DNA of 64,000 nucleotides, taken from assembly GCF_014898055.3 (NCBI RefSeq), contig NW_023602073.1, forward strand, positions 85,664,678 through 85,728,677, written 5' to 3'. This document shows positions 34,372 through 45,639 of this stretch, in pieces (positions within the stretch are counted from its first letter, which is position 1; each line of letters starts with the position of its first letter). The notes beneath the pieces were generated by a model that saw only the letters and a list, made by a program, of their open reading frames with translations, was not told where the DNA came from and ran no database searches. The stretch is from Talpa occidentalis (Eukaryota > Chordata > Mammalia > Eulipotyphla > Talpidae). The translations under genes were made by a program, and so were the position numbers.

Positions 34372-34687
34372 TTTTTTTTTTTTTTTATAGAGGCATGTTT
34401 ATTTATTTATTTATTTATTTGTTTGTTTTGCTTGTTTATACATGTACTGGGTACAGTCAGAAGAGCGGGAGGGTGAGAGAATTCACCAGAGCCAGAGCGG
34501 GGAGCAGAGCAGGCAGAAGGACCGAAGTACACTGCTGAGGGGAGCAGCGGGCGGCAGGAGAGGTCTGCGCGCCATGTGGGACCCTCCTCCGGTGGCTGGG
34601 GAGCAGCCGGGGATCGAACCGGCGGCGCAGAGGCCACGGGCAGCTTCGCAACCCAGCGCTCAACCGCTGCACCACCGGGGAGGCCCA
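34372..34687 (-). mobile_element. tRNA-derived T+ SINE, copy 8 (reverse), CpG-rich
   Basis: Perfect 17-bp TSD, ataaaacaaatattgtt (34355-34371 and 34688-34704). On the minus strand the A box (tgcagcggttgagcgctg, 34654-34671) and B box (ggttcgatccc, 34610-34620) are both intact. Many CpGs survive (gcgggcggc, tgcgcgcc, ggcggcgcag), unlike the CpG-poor surroundings, indicating a young copy. The tail has a long TTTA/TTTG tract (plus strand). Confidence 0.97.
34610..34675 (-). promoter_or_regulatory. Internal RNA polymerase III promoter of SINE copy 8
   Basis: An A-box-like segment (minus strand, complement of 34654-34675) precedes a B box ggttcgatccc (complement of 34610-34620), at tRNA-like spacing. 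This is the type 2 Pol III promoter arrangement of tRNA-derived SINEs. Activity is inferred from motif integrity only. Confidence 0.7.
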
Positions 34688-34704
34688 ATAAAACAAATAT
34701 TGTT

Positions 34705-35559
34705 GATCACTGATATTGATTGGCTAAAATGTAACAGTCCATTATTTAACAAACTTTAAATGGGAATGCTTGCCTGAAAAATATACCTTTTATTATAAAT
34801 TCTTATATTAATGACTTTTATTTAAGGATGCAATAAAACAAAGTATGTTCTAAGTAGTAGTATTCAATAAAATGTTATCAACCATTAACCCTACCCTTAT
34901 CTAACTTATTACCTTAGCTAGAGTATGAGGGATCTGTTAATTCTGAAGAGGGAGAAGTTCAGGCATGATATCATGTGGCATTAGAGCAAATGTGATGAAG
35001 GCAAAGCCAGAAGTATTACAGGATAAAATAAGGACACTTGGAGACTGGGAAAGTGACATCAATTTTTTACGTGTGTGTGAGGATTCCTCAAAACAAAAAC
35101 AAATCAGGATAAAATAAAGTAATGGAAGACATATGCTATCTTCCAAATTTTGCCCAGAGAACTCAGCCTGACTCATACTCCCCCTCTTGAGTTCCAAAAC
35201 ATGTTCATTGACCAGTGACTACTCACTTAAGACATAAAGCAGCCAGATCTCAAGTTTGGAAGCTTGCTGGCCTGAAAAATTTAAATGATAAACAGCTAAA
35301 CAGAGCTAAGCATAAAGTCAATAAGATGTGTCTTAATTTAGCCTGGAAATATTTAAGGGGTTGGAGTCTAATAAGGTCTGTTAAGACTATGCAGAATTAA
35401 TTTCAGTCCAACAGAGAAGTGGGCACAAGGTTGGGCAATTCTTATGCATACTTGCATACTTGCATTCTTTTCCTTCCCTCTTCACTGCTGTTGCTTTTTA
35501 GGCCAGTTGATCCTTAACTTGCATCTCTTATGTGATTGTCAAAACTATCTTGCTGCATC
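34705..35559. other. No gene seen
   Basis: Unassigned sequence. The frames at 34937-35197 (minus) and 35215-35400 (plus) have no recognisable domain. Confidence 0.45.
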
Positions 35560-36695
35560 CAGGCTTTCTTCATGATTGGTCAAAACAGTATTTAATTTAC
35601 TTTATCTTAGTCATTTTGGTAAGTGTAAAAAGGTACCTTGCGGTTTAAACTGCATATCTTGAATGATTGAGTTGGCCACCCTTTTGTGTTTATTGTATAT
35701 TTGGTTATCTTTGTGAAATACGTTTGTAATGTTTTGCTTACTTTTCTATTATTCTCTGTTATTTTCTTCTTATTATTAATTCTAAGAACTTTTTTATGTT
35801 TATGTTATGTATACAAGTCCTGTGTTTATTGTATGTGTGGTGAGGGTTTTCAGTCTATGGCTTACTTGTTTACTCTCTTTGTAGTGTCTTTTGATAAACA
35901 AAGTTACTAGTTTTAACATTGCCCAATTTATCAATCTTTTGCTGCATTTTATGTCATAGTTAGGAAATAATTACTGACACAAAGTTCATAAAATAATTGT
36001 ATGTTATTTCTTAGAAACTTTGTTACTTTCCACATTTAGTGTCAATTTTTTCCATGAGGATATCAGATTGTTGCTATACCATTTGCTCTGATATAAATGG
36101 CTTTAGGTACTGCCACCTTTATCTTAGTTATGTTTCCATACATGAGTAGGGTTTTTTTTTTTTTTTGTGACTCGACTCAGCTCCTTTGGTTTACTTGTCA
36201 AACACCAAGCTATTTTTGTTGATTTTCTTGGAGTGGAAAAAAAATCTAAATGGATTCATCTCAAGAAAATACAGGTAGTAAAATATAATAACATTATACA
36301 TGTAATACATATACATATATATGTCATTTTTTGGGGTTTAACTTATTTGTAACAAAATTCAATCTTACTATTCATAAAATTCTGTGTCTTTTGATAAAGC
36401 ATTTAGCCATATTTCCACTACCATAATCAAGATACAGAACACGTCCAGCACATAAAATATTCTCTCAGGCCTCTTGTTACCAGTACTTCCCTGTACTCTC
36501 GGCTCTTGGCAAGCGATCTATTTTCTGTCCCTATAGTTTTCATCTTTATAACAGCCTTTTGCAGAGAAGGTATTTTTAATTTGGGTGAATTCTCATTTAG
36601 TCACCTTTTTTAAAAATAGATCTTGCTTTTGGCAGTTATCAGAGGAGTTTTTGTCTGACATTACAAAATTTTCTCCTATTTATAATTTACATTTC
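35560..36695 (-). mobile_element. Old L1 fragments (reverse)
   Basis: Several reverse L1 pieces lie in series: ORF2 C-terminal text near 35600-35700 ('ggtaagtgtaaaaaggtacc'), an L1 3'-end-like part near 36415-36545 ('ccataatcaagatacagaac') and a further ORF2 piece near 36560-36690 ('gcttttggcagttatcagag', 'ttttctcctatttataattt'). The order implies more than one old insertion. Confidence 0.65.
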
Positions 36696-36714
36696 AGTTA
36701 CCTTGAGAGGATAC

Positions 36715-36865
36715 AATATGAAGTCTGTAGCTGAGAAAGGGCCCTTACCCAATCATTTTTGCACCCTCATCTTGGACATCTAACCTCCAGAACTGTAAAA
36801 AACATTTCTATTGTTTATAAACCACCCAGCCTATAGTATTTTGCTAGTGGAGTCCAAATGAACTA
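36715..36865 (+). mobile_element. MaLR-type LTR 3' remnant
   Basis: Shows 'catcttggacatctaacctc', 'cagaactgtaaaaaacattt', 'aaaccacccagcctatagta', 'ttttgctagtgg' and 'gaactaataaaatca', the typical 3' end of MST/MLT-type LTRs including the poly(A)-region context. It sits between old L1 parts. Confidence 0.75.
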
Positions 36866-36885
36866 ATAAAATCATCATATAGGTC

Positions 36886-38290
36886 ATGAATAGAGGTGAT
36901 TTTACTTTTTCCTTTCTATTTTTTTTTTGCTATTTTTTTTTTTTGTTTGCTTTATTTTGGTTAGCTATTACCTCTAGCATGATGTTAAATATAATTGGTA
37001 AGGACAGATATCTTTGCATTGTTCTTGATATAAAGGAGAAAAGCCATCTCTCAACAAGTTTGATGTAGTAGATTTTTTGTTTTAGATGTCCTTTATCATG
37101 TCTAGGAATTTCTGTTCCTAGTTTGCTTATTTTTTTAAATCTGAAAATATGCTAAATATCATCAAATACTTTTTTGACAATTGAGGTGATAATATGGTTT
37201 TTCTTCTTTAGTTCTTTGATATGGAGAATTATATTGGTTGATTTGATTATTTTGAATGTTGAACCAATCTTGCAATTCCCTGATTAACTGCACTTGATCA
37301 TGATGTTTGGTTTTTAAATACTGCTGGATTAGATTTTCTAGTATTTTTGAGGAATCTTTGTGTTTCTATTCATGAGATGTGGTCATGAACATAGTTTTCT
37401 CTTCTGATGTTATTATTAGGGTACTGCTAGCCTCATAAAATGAGTCAAGAAATATTCCCTCTTCTGTATTCTGAAAAAGTTCTTAAAAATAATTGTATTT
37501 CTTCCTGAAATTTTTGATAGTATTTGCCAAAGGAAGTATCTGGGTCAAGGCTTTTCTTTGTTTGGAGATTTTTATGTGTGGATTCAAACTCTAGCAGATG
37601 TAAGATTAATCAAGCCATTGAGTACTTTTTGGGTGAACTTTGCAGTGTGTGTCTTTCAAGGAAATTCTCCATTGCCTCTAAGTTGTCAAGTTTATAGGCA
37701 TAGAGTTTTTTCTTTTTCTAATTTTCCTTATTATCTTTTATATATTTGGGGTTCTTTAGTGTTGTGTTATCTTTTATTTATGATATTTGTTTTGTTCCTT
37801 TTCTCTTTCCAACCTGGTCATTTTGGTAAGAGATTCATACAATTTATTGATTTTTTTTTTTTAAGAAATCAGCTTTGTTTGCATTGATTCTGTTTATAGT
37901 TTTCTACTCTTAATTTCTCTGATAGTCACTTACCACTATTGTTTTCTTCTTTTTGCTTGTTATAGATTATATTTGTTCATGAGATTTTTTTATGATGGAA
38001 GCTTAGATAGTGATTTATAGATTTTCATCTTTTTAACTGCACACTTTTAGTAGAACCTTACAAATTTTCATATGTTGTGTTTTCATTTTTATTCAATACA
38101 AAGTATTTTCTAGTTGCCCTTTTTTGACTCAAGGATTATTGAGAAATTGCACATATTTAGGGATCTTCCATGCATATATTATTGGTTTCAAATTTAATTC
38201 CTCTATAGAAGTTAATATAGAGAAACTTGGTTTGGATTTCATAGTTGCGTGGTAATCTTTAGCAGACTAAATTTCTCTCATACTGTCTTT
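36886..38290 (-). mobile_element. Old L1 ORF2 fragment (reverse)
   Basis: Reverse ORF2 reverse-transcriptase region text runs in order: 'ataattggtaaggacagata', 'tctttgcattgttcttgata', 'tcatgatgtttggtttttaa', 'ctgctggattagattttcta', 'tagcctcataaaatgagtca' and 'tattgagaaattgcacata'. No usable frame remains. Confidence 0.85.
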
Positions 38291-38480
38291 TGCTTAGGGT
38301 GAACATCTAGAAATCTGAGGTTTATCTCAGTATTTGTTTTCAACCCTTAGGTTTTAGATCTCCTTCTCTGTCTGCACCACAGGTGGACCTTTCTCCATGG
38401 TCCTGCTGCTCCCCCATTGTGCCTTACTACTTGTTGCTCAGTGTTTACTAGACTGCAGAGCAGGGCAGGAGGGCCTTTCT
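38291..38480. other. No gene seen
   Basis: Short unassigned stretch between old L1 and the SINE. Confidence 0.45.
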
Positions 38481-38740
38481 TTTTTTTTTTTTTGATTTAT
38501 TTTATTTATACAAGAGCCGGGGTACAGGCCAGATGAGCGGGAGGGCGAGACAGAGACAGAGCAGGGAACAGAACAGGCAGACAACCGTAACACACAGCTG
38601 AGGGGAGCAGCGGGCGAGACAGGAGAGGTCTGCTCACCATGTGGGTTGCTCCGAGGCCTGTGGGGATTGAACCGGCACTGCAGAGGCCGCGGACAGCTTC
38701 ACAGCACTGCGCTTAACTGCCTACACCACCAGGGAGGACC
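38481..38740 (-). mobile_element. tRNA-derived T+ SINE, copy 9 (reverse)
   Basis: A short TSD core ggcctttc occurs at 38472-38479 and 38741-38748. The minus strand head reads GGTCCTCCCTGGTGGTGTAGGCAGTTAAGCGCAG in pieces, B box ggttcaatccc. It is in the 'acaagagccggggtacaggcc' subgroup. Confidence 0.92.
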
Positions 38741-38748
38741 GGCCTTTC

Positions 38749-39244
38749 ATTTTGAGTAGCTTCACATATTAAGTAGGACCCTGTACCTGAGCCTCTGGTG
38801 GTGGAGTTTTCTCTGGGGTTAAAGTTTCTCCTTCTCATGGCAAATAACCAATTTTCTGCATGCATCCATGGCAGTATTGCTCAGGGGATTTTCTTGCCTC
38901 AGTCCAATGGCAGGAAAACTCTTAACAGTACTGATGCAGGATGCTGACTCAGGACTGTTTCTTGTCCCTGCTCCAGGCATAAAGGTGTTTTCCTATGCTT
39001 TTAGGAAATAATGAATCTGTCCTATTGGACATGACTTTCCACATCCCTTTCTCACAGAAGGAGTCTTTCCCTAGTCACCCTTTCCCTAATATTTCTTGTG
39101 AGTACCATTTGAATATATAACAAACAACCAAACAACAACAAATACCCAACACTGGAAAGTATATGGGTATTCACTTGTGTTTGTGACAACTTCAGCTCTT
39201 ACAATAACATTGATTAGTTTCTTTTCTATTTGTTTGCTTTAAGT
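38749..39244. other. No gene seen
   Basis: Unassigned sequence downstream of the SINE with no recognised repeat or exon. Confidence 0.45.
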
Positions 39245-39395
39245 TAAAAAAAAATTTCTCCCAACTTTATTAAAATATAATGTTGTGAAAGTTTACTTTG
39301 TACAGTATTTAACTGATGCACTTACCTTTGCAATATGATTACCACTATTGTCTTAGCTAACACCTCCATCACTTCACATTTCTTTTTTTCTTAAA
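39245..39395 (-). mobile_element. Old L1 3'-end fragment (reverse)
   Basis: Plus strand 'caactttattaaaatataat', 'gcaatatgattaccactatt' and 'tagctaacacctccatcact' match the reversed L1 3' UTR (…attaccac…gttagttaacacatccatcacc). Confidence 0.75.
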
Positions 39396-39624
39396 TAAAT
39401 TTAACTCAAGGTAGTTAGTGAATATCAGTGTGATTCTTTTATGAAAATTAAAAGAATTTAGTTATCAGAGACACACTGTGTTTAATGTCAAATAGTAAGG
39501 CACAATAGCTTCATATTTTACACAGTACAAAGAATTATTTCACATACAAAGGAAAAATAAAAATAAATGTGCAAAAGACATGGAAACTAATAAAATGTAA
39601 ATATAAGAAAAACCCTTCACTCTT

Positions 39625-41854
39625 TTTTTTTAATTTTAATTTTTTTATTTATATATTCCCCAAACAATTGCAACCCCTTTATTTTGACCCCAATCCCCCC
39701 CCGCCCCCCTCCCCTCATAAAGTGTCTCTGGTTCATAGTTGTTTGTTGGTTATGATTTTCACTTTCTTATAGATATTCATTTTCCTGGTCCCTTATTTAA
39801 GTTTTCTAGATTCCTGCTATGAGTGAGACCATCCAATATTTTTCTTTTTCTTTCTGGCTTATTTTGCTGAGCATGATCCCTTCCAGCGCCATCCATGTTG
39901 CTGCAAATTGCATGTGTTTATCTTTTTTGAATGCTGAGTAATATTCCATGGTATATATGTACCACATCTTCTTGATCCAGTCATCTATTTTTGGGCATTT
40001 GGGTTGATTCCAAAGCTTAGCTATTGTAAACAGTGCTGCTATAAACATAGGGGTGCAGGTGCTCTTTGGAGTTGATGTTTCTGTGTCCTTTGGGTAAATA
40101 CCTAGGAGTGGAATTGCTGGATCATATGGAAGCTCTATGTTTAGTAGGTCAAGAAATCTCCACACAGCTCTCCATAGTGGTAGGACTGGTTTGCACTCCC
40201 ACCAACAGTGCAGGAGAGTTCCTTTTTCTCCACAACCTCACCAACATTTGTTGTTGCTAGTTTTTTTAATATGTGCCATTCTCAGTGGTGTTAGATGGTA
40301 TCTCATGGTAGTTTTGATTTGCATTTCCCTGATGACAAGTGATGTTGAACATTTTTTCATATGCCTGTTGGCCATTTGCATTTCCTCTTCAGAGAAGTTT
40401 CTTTTTAAATCTTCTGCCCATTTTTTGACTGGATTATTTTCTTTGTTTTTGTTGAGTCTCATCAGCTCTTTGAAGATTTTTGTGATCAGTGCTTTATCAT
40501 TAGTGTTGTGTGCAAAAATGTTCTCCCAGTTGGTGGGGTTTCTCTTTGTTTTTGTTATTGTCTCTTTTGCTGTGCAGAAGCTCTTTAATTTGATGTAGTC
40601 CCAGCTGTTTATCTTTGCCTTCACTATCACTGCTTTGGGTGATGTGTCTGTAAAGATGTCTTTGATGGGCATATCCCGTAGTGTTTTGCCTATATTTCCT
40701 TCTATGTATTTTATGGTTTCAGGTTTTATGTCTAGTTCTTTAATCCATTTGAGTTGGTTTTTGTGTATGGTGTGAGGTAGTAGTCAAGCTTCATTCTTTT
40801 GCATGTAGCGACCCAGTTTTCCCAGCACCATTTATTGAACAAACTTTCTTTGCTCCAATGCATATTCTTTGCTCCTTTGTCAAAGATTAGTTGACCATAA
40901 ATCTGTGGGTTTATTTCTGGATTTTCTATTTGATTCCATTGGTCTGTGTGTCTGTTCTTGTTCCAATATCATGCAGTTTTGATGATTATGGCTTTGTAGT
41001 ATAGTTTGAAGTCTGGGAGTGTGATGCCTCCATTTCCTTCTCTTTTTTTTTCAGGAGAGCTTTGGCTATTCGGGGTTTTTGGTGACCATATGAATTTCAT
41101 CAATAATTGTTCTATTTCTTTGAAGAATAACATTGAAATTTTTATTGGAATAGCATTGAATCGGTATGTTGCTTTTGGTAGGATGGCCATTTTAATAATG
41201 TTTATTCTTCCAATCCATGAGCAGGGGATGTCTTTCCATTTCTTTGTATCTTCTTCTATTTCTTTTAACAGTGTTTTAAAGTTTTCTTTGTAAAGGTCCT
41301 TTACCTCTTTTGTTAGATTTATTCCCAAGTATTTGATTTTTTTGTTTCGATAATAAAGGGGATGGTTTTTTTTTCATTTCTTCCTCTTCAGATTTATTGT
41401 TAGTGTATAGGAAGGCTTCTGACTTTTGCATGTTGATTTTGTATCCTGCCACTTTGCTGAACTGATTGATGAGTTTAATTAGTTTTTCTATTGAGTTTTT
41501 GTGGTTCCCTATGTAGATTATCATATCATCTGCAAATAGTGATAGTTTGACTTCTTCTTTTCCTATTTGGATTCCTCGTATGTCTTTCTCTTGTCTTATT
41601 GCTCTGGCTAGGACTTCCAGTATTATATTGAAAAGCAGTGGTGAGAGTGGACATCCTTGTCTTGTTCCAGATCTTAATGGAAATGCTTTCAGCTTTTCAC
41701 CATTGAGAATGATACTGGCTGTTGGCTTGCCGTATATGGCCTTTATGATATTGAGGTATGTTCCTTGTATCCCAAGAATTTCAAGGGCTTTTATCATGAA
41801 TGGGTGTTGCACTTTGTCGAAAGCTTTCTCGGCATCTATTGATATTATCATATG
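39625..41854 (-). mobile_element. Young L1, reverse, 5'-truncated, with 16-bp TSD
   Basis: Flanked by a perfect 16-bp TSD, aaaacccttcactctt (39609-39624 and 41855-41870). Read on the minus strand it starts in the reverse transcriptase region at about 41854 and ends in a 3' UTR and an A-rich tail at about 39625. The 3' UTR carries the G-rich tract near 39690-39720 and 'gcaattgtttggggaatata'. Same subfamily group as the L1s at 6388 and 15709. Confidence 0.97.
39806..41854 (-). pseudogene. L1 ORF2 partial (reverse transcriptase core to C-terminus)
   Basis: The first block (41866 down to 41276, 196 codons including target-site bases) holds RT motifs: [27 protein letters not shown], then [11 protein letters not shown] with the FADD catalytic pair. 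Frame changes separate blocks at 41328-40969, 40672-40238 and 40165-39806. The C-terminal end WMVSLIAGI before a stop at about 39806 marks the native ORF2 terminus. The endonuclease and N-terminal RT are absent, so the copy is dead. Confidence 0.93.
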
Positions 41855-41870
41855 AAAACCCTTCACTCTT

Positions 41871-42047
41871 ATTGGTCCCTGATTTCTTACAAAATTACAC
41901 AGTTCTATTTCTTTGTGTTAAACTTGAAAATCTTATTTTTAATCTAAAAAGTAGTTTTTTGTTTTTTTTAAAAGGGAATAATTTCATTACTGAAATCTTA
42001 TCTATGAATTATTTTAATTTGTAAGCAAACTGAAAAGCAAGGACTTA

Positions 42048-42081
<34 letters not shown>

Positions 42082-42587
42082 TTTTGAAATATTTATTTGG
42101 TATTTGGCATTTTATCATTTCAAAACAAAAGCAATTAGCTACTTAGGCCTCAAGTTGGCTTCAGTGACTATAGCAGAGATGCCTTTTATGTTCACTGAGA
42201 ACATCCCAGGATTGTAAGCTGACAAACATAAAGTTATAAAAAGAAAGGAAAATCTAAAAGCTCATATGCAAAAGTGTTGCTTGGATACCCAACCATGACA
42301 CAGTATGACTGCAATCCATCAGCTCTTGTTACAGGTGGTATGTATCATAAAGATGATTTCTGTTTTTCCAATATATTCTCTTCATTAGGAGTTCAGTGCA
42401 GGTATTTGTTTCATGGGTTATTATATTCAGTTTTTTTTGCATGTTACTTTGTGTGAGAACCTGTAAGGTAGCAGAGGAGTACATAGGAACACAGGGTTCC
42501 TGGGTCTTCAAGGCACTTCTGGCCTAGAGAATTCAATGTTTGGGAAGCAGTATTTTCCTGCATTGGTCTAGTCATTACTGCATCTTT
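41871..42587. other. No gene seen; contains a (TA)n microsatellite
   Basis: Unassigned sequence around the dinucleotide repeat at 42049-42078. Confidence 0.5.
42049..42078 (+). repeat. (TA)15 microsatellite
   Basis: About 30 bases of pure alternating T and A. Likely length-polymorphic. Confidence 0.95.
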
Positions 42588-42604
42588 CCCTGGACAATCT
42601 TTTT

Positions 42605-42877
42605 TTTTTTTTTTAAAGATATATTTATTTATGCATGCAAGAGCTGGGGTACAGGTCAGAGGTGTGTAGGGTGAGAGGATTCACCAGAGACAGAGTGGGG
42701 AACAGAACAAGCAGATTGACTGAAGTACATTGCTGAGGGGAGCAGTGGGCAAGACAGGAGAGGTCTGCCTTGCCATGTGGGTTTCTCCCTGGCTGGCTGG
42801 GGATCAAACTCGTGCTGCAGAGGTTGTGGATTGCTTTATAGTGCGGTGCTTAACCCCTTGTGCCACCAGGGAGGCCC
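42605..42877 (-). mobile_element. tRNA-derived T+ SINE, copy 10 (reverse)
   Basis: TSD of 17 bp with one mismatch: ccctggacaatcttttt (42588-42604) and ccctggacagtcttttt (42880-42896). The minus-strand head is GGGGCCTCCCTGGTGGCACAAGG followed by GGTTAAGCACCG; the B box is mutated (plus strand ggatcaaact). It is in the 'gcatgcaagagctggggtac' subgroup. Confidence 0.94.
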
Positions 42878-42896
42878 CTCCCTGGACAGTCTTTTT

Positions 42897-43444
42897 CCAT
42901 AATGATAATCCTATGTGTTCTCCCTTTGCCCACCACTGAATGTTCATTTTCCTGCTGTGAACCCCAATGACTGAGAAGGTACTATGGAACTACCTTTTGG
43001 AGTATCAGAGTCCAGAGCATCACTCAAGTGAGTCAGTGGAGGAAGCAGTCTCTGATGGGAACCTAGTATAGAAGAATGCCAAACAACCTTGATTTTTCTT
43101 CTCAGAAAACTCTCCAAGGAAACTATAATCTTGGAGGGCAGAAAGGATCTAGTTTTTATGAAGAAGGAAGTGGTAACCATTTGGACGACAGTTGAATCAG
43201 GAAATATTCTGCTCTCTAACTGCTAAGACTCTGTTAGAACAGTCTAGTGCAAGATACAGGGAGTGCCAGGGTTCTTGACCAGATATATGTGGTATATACA
43301 CTGAGGCTAAACAGAGGTAACATTCTATAGCTACTGCTCCCACAGCTACTGTAGAGTATTACAAGTATTATTATTCTGTAGAGAAATAAATGCCTTTCCT
43401 CACAAACAAAAGCTGAAGAAATTTACAAACCTTCAACCTCACCT
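42897..43444. other. No gene seen
   Basis: Unassigned sequence between two SINEs. The minus-strand frame 42944-43180 has no recognised motif. Confidence 0.45.
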
Positions 43445-43462
43445 AAAAGAAATGTAGAATGG

Positions 43463-43751
43463 GGCCTCCCTGGTGGCACAGTGGTTGAGCGCTGGGGTGA
43501 AGCTGCCCGCAGCCTCTGTAGCGCTGGTTCGAGCCTGCAGCCTCTGTAGTGCCGGTTCGATCCCTGGCCACCGGGCAAGCGTCCCACGTGGTGCGTAGAC
43601 CTCTCCTGCTGCCCGCTTCTCCCCTCAGCAGTGTACTTTGTCAGTCTGCCTGTTCTGCTCTCCACTCTGGCTCTGGTGAATTTTTTCACCCTCCTGTGCT
43701 TCTGACTGTATCCAGTGCTTGCATAAATAAATAAATAAATCTTAAAAAAGA
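43463..43751 (+). mobile_element. tRNA-derived T+ SINE, copy 11 (forward) with duplicated B-box segment
   Basis: TSD of 18 bp with one mismatch: aaaagaaatgtagaatgg (43445-43462) and aaaagaaatgtagaacgg (43752-43769). The head is GGCCTCCCTGGTGGCACAGTGGTTGAGCGCTG in pieces. A 28-bp segment ending in the B box is tandemly repeated (43509-43536 and 43537-43564). The tail is gcataaataaataaataa followed by atctt and A-rich sequence. Confidence 0.96.
43509..43564 (+). repeat. 28-bp tandem duplication of the SINE B-box region
   Basis: Both units start gcagcctctgtag; unit 1 contains ctggttcgagcct and unit 2 ccggttcgatccc. The other 14 SINE copies have one such segment. Confidence 0.93.
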
Positions 43752-43784
43752 AAAAGAAATGTAGAACGGAGCTCTCCTATCTAA

Positions 43785-45255
43785 ATCAAAGAACAGAAAC
43801 TCTACAACAAATGAGTAAGGAAAAAAATAGATCTGGAAAATTAATGACTAATAGTAATAGCAAATCCTCATATATCATTAATAACTGTTAATGTAAATAG
43901 ACTGAACTTAACAATCAAGAGACACAGCCTGGCTGATTGAATCAGAAAACAAAACCCAACTTTTTTCTGACTTCAGGATAACAATCTGATCTCCAACGCT
44001 AAACATAAGGAGGAAACAAAGATAAGGAATCCTACAAGCAATTGGTACCCCCCAAAGGCTGGGACAACCATAGTTACAATCAGATAACATAGTCTTTCAG
44101 CTAAAAAAAGGTATCAAGAGACAAGGATGGATTTTATATAATGATTAAGGAATCAATACACCAGAAAGACATAATGTTCATCAACATCCTTTTACCAATG
44201 AAGAAGCATCAAGATATCTAAGGCAACTAACATACTAATAAATCTGAAAACAGATAATAGAGAACAATACAATAGTGGTAGGGGACTTCAACGCCCCACT
44301 TTCAACAATGGACAGATCAACCAGATAGAAAATCGACAATGAAGCAATAGCCAGAAATGAGGAATTAGACCAGAAGTGTTTAACCTTCATTCATAGGGCT
44401 CTTCACTCCCCCCAAAACTAAGGACATGTTCTTCTCAAATGCACAAGGAACGTTCTCCAGGGTAGACCACATATTGGGTCATGAAGCAAGTGTCAATAAA
44501 TTCATGAAGATTGAAATTATATAAAGTATCTTCTCTGATCACAATTGTACCAACTAGAAACCAACCAAAAAAAAGGGCAGGAAAAACCACTAATATATGG
44601 ACACTGAAAAACACTGCTTAATGACTATTGGGTAAATGAGAAAATCATAGGCAAATTAAAAGGTATCTGGAAACAAATGAAAATAAAGAAATGAGAGAAC
44701 AGAACCTATGGGACCTAGCAAAATCAGGACTAAGGAGGAAGTATATAGCAAGACAGGCTAAGATCAAGAGATAAGAAATATCTCAAATAATTTAACCATA
44801 CACCTTAAGGACCTAGAAAAGAACAATCAAAACTCAAGGTAGAAGGAAAATAAAAAATCAGAGCAGAAATAGATGAAATAGAAATCAAAAGGACAGTTCA
44901 AAAGATCAGTGAAATCAAAAGCTGGTTTTTTGAAAAACTAAGCAAAATAGACAAACCTCTACACAGACTTATTAATAAAAAGGGGAGAAAGTTAATAAAT
45001 AAAATCAGAAACAAAAGAGAAATTACAAGAGATATCTTAGAAATAACATGAACAACTTTTTGCCAATAAATGAAATAACCAAAAAGAAGACTGAATCACA
45101 AAGAAATAGAAAGCATGAACAGATCAATTATGAGCACGGAAATTGAAACAGTAATCCAAAGTCTCCCACAAAACAAAAGTCCAGGAGCAGATGACTTTAT
45201 GAGTGAGTTCTACCAAACTTTCAAAGATGAGCTAATACCTACTCTTATTTTGCTC
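43785..45255 (+). mobile_element. Old L1 ORF2 5' half (endonuclease to RT start), forward
   Basis: Order of L1 ORF2 text: 'actgttaatgtaaatagact' (start of ORF2), 'ggctgattgaatcagaaaac', 'ggggacttcaacgccccact', 'ttctccagggtagaccacat', 'ttctctgatcacaattg', 'tgaaatcaaaagctggtttt' and 'ccaggagcagatgactttat'. The catalytic Asp codons GAC (44284-44286), GAC (44465-44467) and GAT (44537-44539) are retained, but many indels and stops destroy the frame. Confidence 0.9.
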
Positions 45256-45349
45256 TTACTGAGATTTACACTTTAATCTTTGAAGAAATTAAAGCAAATT
45301 TGGATGACATCCTATAACAGAGGCATTTCCTTAAAAAAAGGGAGGTTCC

Positions 45350-45622
45350 CAAATAAGACATCAGTGTAAAAAAATAATAACAGTACAAAACACAACAAAG
45401 CAAAACCAGACAATTATAAACCAGAGACATACTGCAGGGGAGGAGGAGGGAGAGGGATGAGAGGGAAGGAGGGAGGAGCACAGGGGACTGTGGTGATGGT
45501 GCATGGGTACCTTGGGGAAGGAAATTCTGTGGGGACTCAATCTGAGAGGGTGGGGGGAAGCAAATATTGTCTAAAAATGGAAAAAATGATAAATGTTAAA
45601 ATAAAATAAATAATTAAAAAAC
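45350..45622 (+). mobile_element. L1 3'-end insertion, 273 bp, with 17-bp TSD
   Basis: Perfect 17-bp TSD aaaaaaagggaggttcc (45333-45349 and 45623-45639). Contents: L1 3' UTR text 'ccagagacatactgcagggg', a G/A-rich tract (about 45430-45490), 'ggggactgtggtgatggtg' and an A-rich tail. It differs from the three young L1s in its 3' UTR and resembles the fragment at 3760-3903, so it is another, older subfamily. Confidence 0.93.
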
Positions 45623-45639
45623 AAAAAAAGGGAGGTTCC

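Noticed and set aside
34454..34675. tRNA genes at the SINE heads
   Set aside because: A- and B-box motifs are present, but they sit at the head of roughly 260-320-bp SINEs with TSDs and T+ tails. No complete cloverleaf with intact acceptor stem pairing was seen.
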